64,000 nt of DNA from the NCBI RefSeq assembly GCF_026262505.1, contig NC_067206.1:21901896-21965895 (forward strand), read 5' to 3'. Shown here piece after piece: positions 29,976 to 41,117 of the stretch. The translations under genes were made by a program, and so were the position numbers. This DNA comes from Trichomonas vaginalis G3 (lineage: Eukaryota; Parabasalia; Trichomonadida; Trichomonadidae). The notes under the pieces were generated by a model that worked only from the letters and a program-made list of their open reading frames with translations, was not told the DNA's origin and searched no databases. The number at the start of each line of letters is the position of its first letter. Within the stretch, counting starts at the first letter, position 1.

Positions 29976-30547
29976 AGTTAGTATACCTAAGTCGTGTACA
30001 GAGGCACTGCGCGCCTCCATACACCACTTAGCTGTTTTGACACTTTACGAAACCGTTAATGTATATTTTACAACACAAACGACAACACTAACTTAACCTT
30101 AAATATTTACAAAGCCGCCAACCACTTCACCTCACTAACGTTTTCACAAACGACTTCACTAATGTAAAAAATAAACGTTCTCACTTACAAAAGTATTGCA
30201 ACTCTTCCCATTGCTGTGCTTCACACAATAGTTCATATTCTTCAGTATCGCTGCTGTCGCTCCAATCGTCAGAGTCAAAGTCACTGTCAAAATAAATGTT
30301 AGTAAGTTTTGACAAAGCTAATGAAACACGTTTACCGTTTGTATCGTATGCTTGTATAAACTTTCCATTCTTCATTCCTTCATAAACGCTCAAACTAACT
30401 TTACCCTTTCTCCCTCGTATCTGATAGAATGTATTTTCACGAGGAACGAAGAACAAATTCTTGAACTCATGACCGTTGTAGTTTGTTATCTCAATAGTTT
30501 TCGTCATTTACATAAAAATAAAATAAAAATTTTCAGTAAAAATAAAA
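29976..30547 (+). repeat. Left terminal inverted repeat of Polinton B (572 bp)
   Basis: Matches the reverse complement of 51384-51955; the only difference I noted is TAATGT versus TAACGT near 30060. Carries a complete 108-codon gene. Confidence 0.92.
30181..30507 (-). CDS. TIR-encoded acidic protein, left copy, 108 aa
   Basis: Identical in sequence to the product of 51424-51750, since it lies in the TIR. Residues 1-72 are beta-rich (NLFFVPRENTFYQIRGRKGK, YDTNGKRVSLALSKL); residues 73-95 are strongly acidic (DSDFDSDDWSDSSDTEEYE); and a short helix with FCK ends it. The ATG is preceded by ATTTTTATTTTATTTTTATG. Function unknown; the N-terminal half faintly recalls small DNA-binding modules of homing nucleases (weak inference). 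Reads outward toward the element end. Confidence 0.65.
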   Translation of the reverse strand: MTKTIEITNYNGHEFKNLFFVPRENTFYQIRGRKGKVSLSVYEGMKNGKFIQAYDTNGKRVSLALSKLTNIYFDSDFDSDDWSDSSDTEEYELLCEAQQWEELQYFCK

Positions 30548-30608
30548 TAAAAAATAAACGATATCACTACCTTCACGCGTATGAAAACATAGCACAAAAA
30601 TAAATTTA

Positions 30609-30656
30609 GGTGAAGTGGTGAAATCTCACCTCTTTTTTCACCCGTTTTTTTCACCC
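30609..30656. repeat. GGTGA/TCACC palindromic repeat, copy near the left TIR
   Basis: GGTGAAGTGGTGAAATCTCA followed by two TCACCC boxes. Related clusters sit at 40971-41018, 41151-41198 and 42258-42321 in the same element. Confidence 0.75.
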
Positions 30657-30666
30657 ACAATAAATT

Positions 30667-30918
30667 TTATTCCTCACTGTCGTCTGCTTTCTCCAACTCT
30701 TCTAGCTTCTTCTTAAGTTCAGCAATGTTGTCCTCATGAAGTTTAATCTTCCTTAATATACCTTCTCTATCTAATGGTTGCTTTATCTTTCTAAACTGAA
30801 CTCTACCATCCTTCATAGTATGAACGTAAAAACCTTCTGGAACCGCTCCTGATTTAATGTATTCTACCAAAAACTTTTGTTTCATTGCTTCAGTGACTTT
30901 AGTCGTCATTTCAATCAA
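30667..30918 (-). CDS. Small Polinton B protein with an FYV-KDG motif and coiled-coil tail, 83 aa
   Basis: Residues 28-48 read GFYVHTMKDGRVQFRKIKQP, which matches the pattern of PFYYVSQSKDGKIYVRKRK in the 33034-33462 product. The two therefore share a small domain. Residues 50-80 form a charged coiled coil (KIKLHEDNIAELKKKLEELE). ATG at about 30909-30918 behind TTATTTAATATTAAAATTTT. Function unknown. Confidence 0.55.
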   Translation of the reverse strand: MIEMTTKVTEAMKQKFLVEYIKSGAVPEGFYVHTMKDGRVQFRKIKQPLDREGILRKIKLHEDNIAELKKKLEELEKADDSEE

Positions 30919-30958
30919 ATAAAAATTTTAATATTAAATAAAAATAACGTTATTTTTT

Positions 30959-31407
30959 TCAGTAAGGAAACGCAGGAGTTTTACGATTTATTTGTGGTGT
31001 AGGTTCTGGTTTAAATGTTGGAGTCGGTTTTGGAGTTGACTTTTGAACAGGAGTTTGTACTTTCATAGGTTCAGGAGTCATTGAAGTGTTTTGTGAAGGC
31101 GTTGGTTTTGGCGAAGGTGTTGGAGTTTGTTTAACTTCAACTACTTCAGTATTATTTACAACATTTGCTTTATTTCTTTCAACATATAACTGCTTGCTGT
31201 AGCTAGCAAACCTAGTGGAGACCATATTTATATAAGGACTTGACCAAATGCTATTTTTGACAGGAGCTGGTGGAACACCTAACCTTGGTGAGACTGTCTT
31301 TGCCATTGTGCAGCTCGTAAGAAATATTCAATAGGTGCTCCATAATCGTTTGGTAAAGTTTGTTTCATAGATGGTGAAGGTTCACGAGAGCTTGATGAAG
31401 AACTCAT
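30959..31407 (-). pseudogene. Pro/Thr-rich Polinton B protein (fossil, about one break)
   Basis: Opens at ATG 31407 with a Ser-rich stretch (MSSSSSSREPSPSMKQT). The C-terminal half is a low-complexity Pro-Thr-Lys linker (TPTPSPKPTPSQNTSMTPEP) ending INRKTPAFPY. Such extended linkers occur in minor virion or spike proteins. It follows the major capsid remnant on the same strand. Confidence 0.4.
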
Positions 31408-31436
31408 TTATAAGCTTTAAAAATAAACGTTCATCC

Positions 31437-33006
31437 TTTATTCTCACTGTCGTCAGCTGCTAAGTTATAGTCATCTAATCTTATTATTGGTATGCTGACT
31501 GTCTTACTTGTGGCAAAGCAACAATCCCTCATAAATCCAATTAGTGGCTTTGGTACGTTTTCAGTTGCTAGTTCAATAGGTCCTTTAACAGACAATTTTG
31601 TATGTTATTGGAGCAGTAGATGTTTGACCTTGCTGGAAGCAAAAGTCCACTTCTGTTTGGAAAACACATAAGAAATGTGTGTTGTCATAGCTATCCCATT
31701 TATGTTCCACACTACCATCATCCACCAATGACCTCATAAATCTTCATTAAATCCTATCATATCATTGTTTTGTATTGCAAGCGTTCGCAACCATTTCATA
31801 AAATACAGGTCCATATGATTTTTCAGGTTCTGCAGGCATATTTCCATAAGCTCCCATGGAAAGCTGAAGATATTTAAACTTAGGGTTCTCAAAATTAACA
31901 TAATAGTTGTCTTTCTTTCTAAATAGTGCCCAAATACTTTTTAACATTAATAGGCGTATAAGCTGCTGTAAATGTTGCACTTGAACTATCTGTATTCTTT
32001 GAGAATGAACCGTCCATAGGAATCCAATCCATAACTTTAACAGGAAAACATAAAGCCTCGTTTGTATAATGTTCTACAAGTTCTGTATAAATGTTAGGGT
32101 CTAAAGAGAATGACTTTGGATGAATGAAACATTCATTAAAATCCATCTTTGTTCGAAATAGTTGCTGGGTTACAGTTGTAATAGTAACTGTTCCACTAGC
32201 TTCTACTGACTTCGTTATCATAGTGAATGGTTCATTCCATGGAACAAATTTATTTGTCGGTGGATTTGAATCTGAAGCAAATGCAACTTTAAGAGTTGGA
32301 TTGAAAGCAATGATATCATTTACAGATATAGATGTGGCATTGTAAGGCGTCGCTACTGAACTTTACTTTAAGCTGAATGTTTCCTGCAAATGCAGGAATA
32401 AATCTTATAGCTTCTAATGGAAAAACTTCTAACAGGAATTCTTAAACGAAGCTTAAAATCAAATGATTTTCTGCTGTAATTGGACCACTAACAATTTGTC
32501 CTGTTCTGCATGTTCCCGAATGACTCCATACATCTTCATGTCGAGTCTTTGAAAAACATCTACTTTCTTTATTTGTTCGGTAGTTTGTGAGTTTGAAGTT
32601 ATATATGCTTCTTCTCTTGCGTTGTCTTGAGAATATACGATACGACCATTTGCAAGGATTTGATATCCAGCAACTGCATAGAAAGCGTCATCGAAACCAA
32701 TCCAAAATCCTGGGGGTTTGTTTTATTGGAACCTGAACCAATTTCTTTATCTGCAATAAATTGACCTTCCATTTTATACGTAATGAATGTATTGTAAAGG
32801 TCCAACATATTTTCACCAGGAGGTGAGAGATTGAATGTTACCCATGTGTTATCTTTAGCAGTTCCAGGTTGTGATGGAATCTTTGCGTCAGAATATTTTC
32901 TATTAGTGTCACCAATTTGAACTGCATTGTCTATGATATCGAAATATGAGCGAATCTGATGAATATGCTCTGCTGGAGTAAATTCGTTTAGCTGTTCGTT
33001 CTGCAT
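31437..33006 (-). pseudogene. MCP: Major capsid protein remnant of Polinton B (about five breaks)
   Basis: The N-terminal stretch MQNEQLNEFTPAEHIHQIRS, then strands with NLSPPGENMLDLYNTFITYK and later QLFRTKMDFNECFIHPKSFS and KYLQLSMGAYGNMPAEPEKS, fit a double jelly-roll shell protein by size (about 1.5 kb), strand pattern and position. It does not align obviously with the Polinton A capsid, so the two are different capsid lineages or too worn to compare. It starts behind TTTTTATCTGAAGTAAATAC. Confidence 0.5.
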
Positions 33007-33033
33007 GTATTTACTTCAGATAAAAATATCTAT

Positions 33034-33462
33034 TTACTTCATTATTCTCACTCTTCTTCTTGGCATTCGTGGTGGAAGTTGTTTCTTGACATTTTCAATG
33101 AACTGTACATTCTCTTTTGTCTCAACTTCTTTCACTGGTGGGTCAGGGTTCTTTGACTCGGTTTGTTTTTCAATGAAATTCACGAACTTTGCAATAAGCT
33201 CTTGGTTCGTTATTGAAAGTACATCTGGCTTCTTTTCTTCTGGTTCTTTTGGTGGCTCAGTTTGAACAGAAGGTTTTATATGGGCTTCGCCCTCGGTGCC
33301 ATGCACCTTAATGTTGTCGCTTTCTGCATTCGCTAATGGAACCTTTCTTTTTCTTACGTATATTTTACCATCTTTACTCTGACTTACGTAATAGAAAGGA
33401 TGTTGTATTCCTCTTGCGTCATTTAATATAATAGACTCTCGCTCTGATTTTGACAAGCTCAT
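33034..33462 (-). CDS. Polinton B protein with an FYV-KDG motif and acidic linker, 142 aa
   Basis: Residues 18-45 (HPFYYVSQSKDGKIYVRKRK) share the motif of the 30667-30918 product. A Pro/Glu/Lys linker follows (QTEPPKEPEEKKPD), then a helix and the basic tail LPPRMPRRRVRIMK, which could bind DNA. Two adjacent mini-hairpins (33282-33307) lie within the gene. Divergent from 33508 with 45 bases between starts. Unrecognised. Confidence 0.55.
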   Translation of the reverse strand: MSLSKSERESIILNDARGIQHPFYYVSQSKDGKIYVRKRKVPLANAESDNIKVHGTEGEAHIKPSVQTEPPKEPEEKKPDVLSITNQELIAKFVNFIEKQTESKNPDPPVKEVETKENVQFIENVKKQLPPRMPRRRVRIMK

Positions 33463-33507
33463 TTTACATCGGTTAAAGTTTTAAGTTAGATTTTTATCCG
33501 CAGTCAA

Positions 33508-33780
33508 ATGACTCAGACAAGTCATATGGACAAGACCCAAGGGGTCATAGATGTTGAAGCATTGAAGAAAGAAATTCGCGAGCAAATTTTATCCGAACTG
33601 AAGGAACAAAAACAAGAACAAAAGCCAGAGAGACCAAAGAGAAAACTTAGTGAAAAACAACTTGCTGCATTAGCTGCTGGAAGACAAAAGAACCCACGTT
33701 TGCTGGCGAAGAAAGCTAGAGAAGAAGCAAAAGCAAAGGAAGAACAAAAAGCTAAAGAAGCTGAAGCAAAGAAAGAGTAA
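33508..33780 (+). CDS. Highly charged helical protein of Polinton B, 90 aa
   Basis: Residues 15-45 are a coiled coil (LKKEIREQILSELKEQKQEQ); then a basic segment, PKRKLSEKQLAALAAGRQKN, of a type common in DNA-binding tails of viral proteins; then an Ala/Lys/Glu helix. ATG lies behind TTTTTATCCGCAGTCAA. A core or DNA-condensing protein is possible (inference). Confidence 0.55.
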   Translation: MTQTSHMDKTQGVIDVEALKKEIREQILSELKEQKQEQKPERPKRKLSEKQLAALAAGRQKNPRLLAKKAREEAKAKEEQKAKEAEAKKE

Positions 33781-33804
33781 ATGGTTTATTTTTATCCGAA
33801 TTAA

Positions 33805-34657
33805 ATGTATAGACAAATACCTTTAACTGTTGCGTTCAGTAGTGAAAACCCTGACGTCAAAATAAAGGGGAACAGAGTAACGTTTAAGTTTCCAACAGAC
33901 TGGATTGTGAACATAAATGAAGAGAAGTACATTGGCATAACATCTATGTATATAACACGTGCTTTCAGAAAGGTTGACTTTATACTTCAAGTCGAGATAG
34001 AAAATGACGAACAGTCTTTAAGCGCCCAAAACATTCACATATACAAATACTTTAAAGACGATACAACATTGTTGCAATGTATGATTTCATTTAATGAGAT
34101 GTTCGAGAAAAAGTTCAACATTGAAGTACAAACTTTACAGCCTTTACGTGAGTTTCTTGCACAACTGAAGGAAGAAGGTAGTCGCCACAACTTATAGACT
34201 TTCATTATGAATTTAATGAAAATGAAGATGGAACTCATGACTGTCAGTTTTGTATTATCACCATTCAATGAAGTCGCTAAAGAGAAAGAAAATCCATTAC
34301 GTATAAGATTTCAAATCTCTGAACCAAGTGATGATTCAAGAATGTTTTCAATTATGATGCAATGCTTCCGAGGAAAAATGAATTTTCAAAGATTGTAACA
34401 CCTGGCATTTGGGATAGAAAGCAAGCTATATTATATTCAAACTTAAGTAAGGGAGTTGAAAATGAGTTCATTGGTCATACAAGAACTTCACCACTTCCTA
34501 ACCCTAAATACTTAAATTAACTGGCTTCAATCGTGAGTTTTGGATAGACATGTTCTCCACTCATGACCATAACTGCCCAGTGTTCTTACCTCCAGACCAT
34601 AAGGACTGTCTCTACATTGAAGCACAACTCTTAAACTCTACCATCGCAGTATTGTAA
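33805..34657 (+). pseudogene. Minor capsid (penton-like) remnant of Polinton B (about three breaks)
   Basis: Begins MYRQIPLTVAFSSENPDVKI with the strand-turn pattern RVTFKFPTDWIVNINEEKYI, resembling in layout residues 20-45 of the 49742 protein, so the element has two related genes of this type. Further strands follow on the same side up to about 34657. ATG behind TTTTTATCCGAATTAA. Two hairpins at 34668-34692 mark its end. Confidence 0.45.
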
Positions 34658-34738
34658 ATGACCTCATGGGCTTCGCCCTTGCCGCTAGCGGCTTATTTTT
34701 ATCACGAATGGTCTCACTGCTGACAAAAATAAATGACC

Positions 34739-37700
34739 TCAGAACTTCAACTTACGAATAAAGCTTGTTTTAGTCGTTATTGAGAAGTTAAACTTTTCAG
34801 CAAAGCAAGGACTAGAAGACTTACATAAGTCAAATCCAATCTCTTGACCATCATGAAGTGCTTTGTAAAGTTTCATTAAACTGAACTCAGAGTCTTTGTC
34901 AAATTTTCCTTGCGGAACCATTAAACCTTTATCTTCATCATTAGAAACACTGAACAGAGTCAGGAAACATTTCATTAGCGGTTAAAGCAATAACATCTTG
35001 CTTCACGCCTTTCATTCTGCAGTGAAATGCAACTTCATTTAAATCGTTAGTGAGTAAGTCTATGTAGGTCTTCTTTCCACAAAATATTGACTTGTATGCT
35101 AAACTTTGTTTTCCAGGTGTTATTTCTGCGAAGTCACTATGAAACTGACCAAGGTTTTTACCAATGAGAACTCTTCCATAACGTTTCTCAAACTCTTCAG
35201 CTAAACGAGGGATATCTTCATTGTAGAGATGCATACTGTCGGTATCGCTATAAAAGATGTCCATTCCTAAGTCTTCAGCAGTACAGAATACTTCACACAT
35301 TATTCTCTTCGACATAGACAGAATGTTAACACCAAGTGGACAGAAGTTAAAGTGTCTGCAAATGCTTTTCGTTAGCTTGAAAATAGTTTTATCTGAACCA
35401 TCCAAACCTTCGAACTTCACTATATGGTTGTAGTTTCTGATGGCATATCTTATAGCATCTTTGTCATTACTATGGTTATTTTTGACTCAATAGGAGATAG
35501 AATAGTTTTGCCATAAATACTGTTCAGAATGAGCTTTATATTTTCTTGCAAAGGATTTTTCTTTCTTATACTTTAACCTTAACTCAAACAACTTCTTTAC
35601 TTCATCTCTTATTCTAATATCTCTGTTTCCATCGTAATAGTATCCTTGCAACACTTCACATTTGACACCTTGATATTTTATGAGGTCTTGTAATGTTATA
35701 TGGTCAACATACATTAAACAGCAAGTGTTTGAACTTCTGGGAACGTTAAGTTCTGGATTTAGTTCAGGGTCACAAACTATTAAAGGAAAGTGTCTATGTA
35801 TTCCAATCTCTGTTATCTTAATGAGAACAAAGAAGCCAGACATAAACTTTTCACCAATGGGTTCCTTTTGGTCGTCATCGAATAAATGTCTCAAATATCT
35901 GTTAACATCTCATCCTTCAATACTTTTGGAATTCCTTCTAAAGTATAAAGTCTTGCTATAGCGGATGGATATAATGAAACAGCGTCGAAGTCAGCAATGA
36001 GTTTCTTTTCGCTCTTTTGTTTCATGTTATCTGACAGCATACATCTTCCACCTTGAATGCATCTCGAAATAAATTCTCTTGGTTTATTTGAGAGGTCATA
36101 AAGATTTCCATTCGGGAAGTATACTCTGTTCTCAAATAATTTGTTAGCAATTGAACAAATACTAACGTAGTCATAAACGTTTAAATCAAATTCTTTCAAT
36201 ATGTCATTGCGGAACTTAACAAAACCTTCTCTTAAAATTCTTACATCTTGTTTGCAATAAAATGTGCTATATTTTTCTAAGTCGAAGTGGTTTTCATCTA
36301 TTCTGCAACCTTTGATGGAATCTATGTTTTTCATAAATGTATCTGCATCCTGGATAAACTTACATGCTTCAGAAATGACACCAGTTCTGTTGTCATTTGC
36401 TAACAAAGTACTGCTGTAGTAGTTATATGGAAATACTTCTTTCGGTCCTGTTTGTAAGTTAAACATAGCAGGAAATAGTTTAAGCTTCTTATTTATAACA
36501 CTGTAAGAGTCTTTTATAATAATTGCCCCTTCCTTTATATAAGCCAGTTATTTGCATTGTTCGTGAACCTTTAATGATGGGAGTTCCTTTCACTTCTGTC
36601 ATGTGTCTTAAGATGAAGTTTATATCATAGCTGAGGTTATGGAAATATATTAAACTCTTGTCAGGAAGTCGTTCCAAAAATTCTGTTGCACAGTTCTGAC
36701 CCCAAATGCTTTCACTCACTGAACCATCTTCACTGTCATAACAGATGTTAAAAGCTTTATGAAAGCCATCCGTACTACACTCAAAGTCAGCAAAGAAAAC
36801 GTGCTCAGGAATGAACTTGCACTTATTTTTATTTACTTCTTTTGACTCGGCTTTCTTCTTCAGTTGTAAACAATACTTTGGAGCATATGTCAAATCTTTA
36901 AATGGTGCAAGGTTCTGTTTATATAAGTCAGTAGTATATGTGAAAAGTTCTCCATAAGAAATAGGTTCGAAATATTTGCACTCCCACAATGTTTTCATAA
37001 CATCCCATAACGGTGTAGTTCTATCATAACGAACTACATATTTGTTCTCTCTCTTTGTATAAATCTTCATCTGTTTCTCAATGTTCATTCCACCACACTC
37101 CTTCAAGATTTCTATATAGTTGCGAATGAAATATGTTGTCATTGGTAATCTTTCATTTAGCATGTAGTGGTCTTCAACAAGAAGTAAGTCAATAGTTCGA
37201 ACAGTTTTACATTCTTTTGGTATGTATCTCTTTATTTCATTATGTCTTGAGTCATTGAAATAACCAATGGTAACATTAAATGCTATACCTGTTGCGTCAG
37301 AAATTTCTTGTACTTTACTTTGAGGAAAGTCTCTAACACGAATGACTTCTCTCATGTGGTCAATAGTTTCTTCATTTACTCCAGCCTGAATGCAAGCATA
37401 AACGAAACAATTGTCTTCTGTCATAAGTGTTGCAGTTCTTTTGTTCAGTTCATTGAAGATTTGGTAGCGTTCAAGATTTATAGGTAATGTGCAAAGATAC
37501 TTCCAGAACTGACCGCTTCTCTTCTTATAAAACTTCTTTTCACCAAGGATTTCATTCCAGAAGTCATCTATATCTTGTTTATCTCCTGTTTGTTTAAGTC
37601 TGTTCAATAATCTTTTCTGTCTTTCTGTCAGTGTGCTTTCATCTCTATATGGTCGCTTCTGTGGCTTTCCTTTCTTAACATCTGACATCGTTAAGCCTTC

Positions 37701-38581
37701 ATATTCAGTTAAATCATACATCTTTATTTCAGTAAGATTCTTTATGTTTGTCAAGAAGAAGTCATAGTGCATTTCAACAATACCTGCAGCATTTGCTTCT
37801 ATCTCTGATATAAAGTTCTCCTTCAAGAGCTGATGTAGTAATGTTCCAATATTATTGAGGTTTAACGTAGAACATTCATACTTTCCACCAAGTTTATAAC
37901 ATACCATCCATCTTTGTTGGGAGTTTATTTTAATCTTCTCTAAGAGTCTCATGAAAACCTTACCGAAATGTTTGTGTAAGTAGTCTCTGTTTGGTTCATC
38001 TAAAGCTTCGATGTTAAAGTCAATGAGTCTATTGCCTGACTTCACATTTCTCTTCCTATTCTCTTCATCTTTCTTTAACCATCTCTCACCTTCTTTTGGT
38101 TTGTCGTCAATGGAACGAATGACATCGTTAGCTTTGCGAACTTGTTCTATAGCATTTTTAAACATCTCTCTTCTCTGTTGTTTCAGTGTGTCGTCTCTCT
38201 TTCGTGTTTCACCAACGTTTGCATTTGTTATGTCAAACATCTCTTGACGAACATCATGCGAAAGAGCTTTACGAGTATGACCAACGTTTGCATTTGTTAT
38301 GTCAAACATTTCTCTTCTTACTTCATGAGGTATTGAACGTCTATGATATAAGTCAATAGCAACGTCATTTAAAGGAAATGCTCTTGCATGGACTTCGTCC
38401 TCGCGCGTTGCGGCTTTATGAACTCATGAATTCTATCATAACTTATTGCACCATTATAGTCATTGAGGATGTCAGCGAGTGCTTTTTTGTTTGTTGCGTA
38501 ATGCTTTGCAACATCTATATTAGCTTCTGTAAGAAGTTGTTTTATTTCCGAGTGTTCTAACTTAGACAACTTCCGATACAT
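34739..38581 (-). pseudogene. polB: Protein-primed family-B DNA polymerase of Polinton B (fossil, about five breaks)
   Basis: Nearly full length as a region. From the N-terminus: the helical segment LEHSEIKQLLTEANIDVAKH shared with Polinton A; repeated MFDITNANVG units; an OTU-protease-like region with EDNCFVYAC and later LLLVEDHYML; exonuclease motifs FFADFECSTDG, YFHNLSYDINFIL and YCKQDVRIL; polymerase motif A ADFDAVSLYPS; and motif C FYSDTDSMHLY. OTU-like domains have been reported at the N-termini of Polinton polymerases; the match here is by motif only. It would replicate the linear element by protein priming. Confidence 0.85.
38210..38336 (-). repeat. Short tandem repeat encoding MFDITNANVG units
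   Basis: MFDITNANVG occurs twice 22 residues apart with related flanks (HEVRREMFDI, HDVRQEMFDI, GHTRKA, GETRKR). The DNA segment ACCAACGTTTGCATTTGTTA is exactly repeated near 38210 and 38280. It lies in the N-terminal polymerase region. Confidence 0.75.
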
Positions 38582-38672
38582 CTTTAGTAGGAAATAAAAA
38601 ATATTTTTTTGAAAAAATTAGATTAGATTTTTTTTAAGTTATTTTTCAAAATAATTTAATATTTTTATTTTA

Positions 38673-39147
38673 ATGAAACACATGCAAGATTGCAAGTTCT
38701 TTTCATACAATGCTCTCGCTACTGCCATCAAGAATGAGTTCAATGGTGCTGCAAACGTTAATGTTATCTTTAACAAGAAAGTTTGTGAAAGAATCTAAGT
38801 TCGGTCAGTATGTCAGACCATTAGCTATCGTCATTGACCGCAAACGTTATACTTCACAAGAGTTAGCAGTAGTTTTGAAACAAAAGAGTTTCTTCGTGAA
38901 TGTCAAAGATACTCATTATACTGTCATAAAGAACTCTAACATTGACTTCTTCAGTATTGCTATGAATCTTTCCGAACAGAAAGAATATAAGAAGGGTGAA
39001 ACAAATTGTGAAATATTATCCTTCATCTCTGAAGACAATAACGAACAAAGATGTTATACAGAAATTCTTACAAAGGTTGAAGAAGCTTCTATTGACATTG
39101 ACGAAGGAAGTGAAATGGTTGAAGAAATTGACCCTGACGTCATTTAA
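38673..39147 (+). pseudogene. Small Polinton B gene, divergent from the polymerase (about one break)
   Basis: ATG 38673 (MKHMQDCKFFSYNALATAIK) follows T-rich sequence; later segments read SKFGQYVRPLAIVIDRKRYT and FFVNVKDTHYTVIKNSNIDF with an acidic tail. Mixed alpha/beta, unrecognised. It shares a 91-base divergent promoter region with the polymerase. Confidence 0.4.
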
Positions 39148-39346
39148 GCAAAAATATATTTGGTTAGTCTTCATATCGACATTTTACAGCAATTAAATGG
39201 TAAAAACAAAATAAACTTGACGAAGTGAAGATTTGCACTTCGTCGATTATGATCGACATGGAGCGTTTTGTTTTTATCATGGTTTTCTCCACTATGGTTC
39301 TAACGTGGCACCCGACGAGATTTTTTTTCATTCTTCCTCTTTGAAG

Positions 39347-40174
39347 TTATCGAAATATTCTGTTATTTTTTCCTTCAGTAATGTTAAGTCTTCTTTGAAT
39401 GTAAGTATTGTGGCAACTTTTGATGTCATAGTGTGTTTGAGGAAGAGTACTTTTGACAATTTCCTTTATTTGCTCATTCGGTGTCATTGAAATCGGTAAG
39501 TTTTCACGATAGAACCAATTTCTGTCAGATTTGTAAATCTTAGCAAGGTCATAAAAGCTCTTGTTGTTTCTTCTGACTAAATGCAACATAACCATATCTT
39601 TATCTTCTTCTTTCTCCAACTCTTCAGTATATATCATATACTTATAACTCTTTTCCTTTCCTTTTGGTACTGAAAGTGGTATTCTTTTCTGTATGCTTTT
39701 GTCTTTGGATTCAATGACTTCATCTTTTGCTTGAAGTTTCTTTTCCATCTCTCCATGTTCTGCTTTATATAGTTCATCTAACATCATGAAAATATAACAA
39801 GCATAACGAGGTGAAGCCCACATTGCTACAGCATTTACTAAAAGTCTATGAACATAATAACCTTTCAAACCAGGTGCCAAATTCTTGCGATTTTCGAATG
39901 GAATCTCTTCTCTCGGTTTTCCGAGGGAAGCAATCATATGAGGAAATTCTTCTAAAAGTTCTTTTGTCTGTTGGTTTTCAAACCAATGATATGCTTGCTT
40001 TGTAGAACGAAGAGCATTCATTATACTTTGCATTTGGTACATGTCATCTTTGACCGAACGAATGAGGCGAAGTTGTTTGTTATATTGTATGTATTCGTAT
40101 TCTTCATTTATGGCTTCATGAACGATAGCAGTTGTTGTGTTCTCTAATGTTGACATTACTGTCTTTACATACAA
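39347..40174 (-). CDS. KilA-N domain protein, Polinton B, 275 aa
   Basis: Residues 25-135 fit the KilA-N DNA-binding domain of large DNA viruses and phages: YNKQLRLIRSVKDDMYQMQS, WFENQQTKELLEEFP, then the hallmark GYYVHRLLVNAVAMWASPRY and FMMLDEL. A coiled coil follows (140-170), then a C-terminal domain (MVMLHLVRRNNKSFYDLAKI). It begins MYVKTVMST, and the next gene begins MYVKTVMTN after the same upstream DNA, so the two starts were duplicated. Probably a DNA-binding regulator of the element. The frame looks whole. Confidence 0.75.
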   Translation of the reverse strand: MYVKTVMSTLENTTTAIVHEAINEEYEYIQYNKQLRLIRSVKDDMYQMQSIMNALRSTKQAYHWFENQQTKELLEEFPHMIASLGKPREEIPFENRKNLAPGLKGYYVHRLLVNAVAMWASPRYACYIFMMLDELYKAEHGEMEKKLQAKDEVIESKDKSIQKRIPLSVPKGKEKSYKYMIYTEELEKEEDKDMVMLHLVRRNNKSFYDLAKIYKSDRNWFYRENLPISMTPNEQIKEIVKSTLPQTHYDIKSCHNTYIQRRLNITEGKNNRIFR

Positions 40175-40244
40175 AATAAAAAAATAAATAAAAATAAAAC
40201 TAACTTTATTTTTCGACTTTCACAAAAGACCAAAAATAAACGCT

Positions 40245-40875
40245 TTACATGTATTTTTCAGCAACTTCGTCAAATAATTTTATAGCTTTATCTATCTCAT
40301 CTACTTCAAACGTTTCTTTACCTTTCATGGGAGCACCATACATTTTTCTCAAACTTTTCAAGTAGTTCTGTTTCTGCAGCTCTCATATCATTAACGAACA
40401 CAACCTTGACTCTATTGACTGTACTGTCATATCTTTGAGTTATATTATATGTTCTTCCTATCTTATATCTCTTTGTATTGAAGTCCTTCGGTTTCTGAAC
40501 GATGTAAAGTAAGCCTTCACTGCAACGTTCCGTATCGAATGAACCATAAGTTATGAAGTTATATCCAACAACTGGGTCAATCCATAACAAAACTATTGGT
40601 ATAAGACTTTTGTCAATGAGATATGCTGTAGTTCCATAGAATCTTACTGATATCATAAGCTCAGGATTTCTTGTCAAAATTTTCTGAGTTGAAGCATTTC
40701 TAACCCAATGGTTTGTTTTCTTTTCAGATGGAGATATAATGTCTGACAAAGAATATTTGTTGTATTTCTTTGAGTATCTTACGTTTAAATCACCTATTCT
40801 AACCACTTTGGTGTCATTGTCTACCTTTCTAACTGTTTCAAACTCAATGTTTGTCATTACTGTCTTTACATACAA
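40245..40875 (-). pseudogene. KilA-N-like plus GIY-YIG (T5orf172-type) protein, Polinton B (about one break)
   Basis: N-terminal half: YNKYSLSDIISPSEKKTNHW, then STQKILTRNPELM and TAYLIDKSLIPIVLLWIDP, a diverged KilA-N/MSV199-like DNA-binding domain. C-terminal half: GLLYIVQKP followed by YKIGRTYNITQRYDS and an AAETELLEKF helix, the GIY-YIG layout of the T5orf172 family. This pairing is common in giant-virus Bro-type proteins. Likely binds, and may once have nicked, DNA. Confidence 0.65.
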
Positions 40876-40937
40876 AATAAAAATTTTTCTTAGAAAAAAA
40901 TTAGCGTTATTTTTTTATCTTAAGGAAAATTCATGAT

Positions 40938-41043
40938 TTTTGTTGCTGAATTCAATAAAAATATATTTTAGGTGAAGAGGTGAGATTTCACCTGTTTTCT
41001 CACCTAATTTTTCACCCCAGTTATTTTATAAGTGTTTTACATG
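40938..41043 (+). repeat. 106-bp direct repeat, copy 1
   Basis: Same as 41118-41223 except one base (AAGTG/AAGCG); spacing 180. Contains the GGTGA/TCACC palindrome cluster and TTGTTGCTGAATTCAATAAA. Confidence 0.9.
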
Positions 41044-41117
41044 GTAAACGTTATTTTTTTAAATTTTGTGAAAACTCAACGGTTTGACACATGCCCTAAA
41101 AATTATTTTACTCAGAA

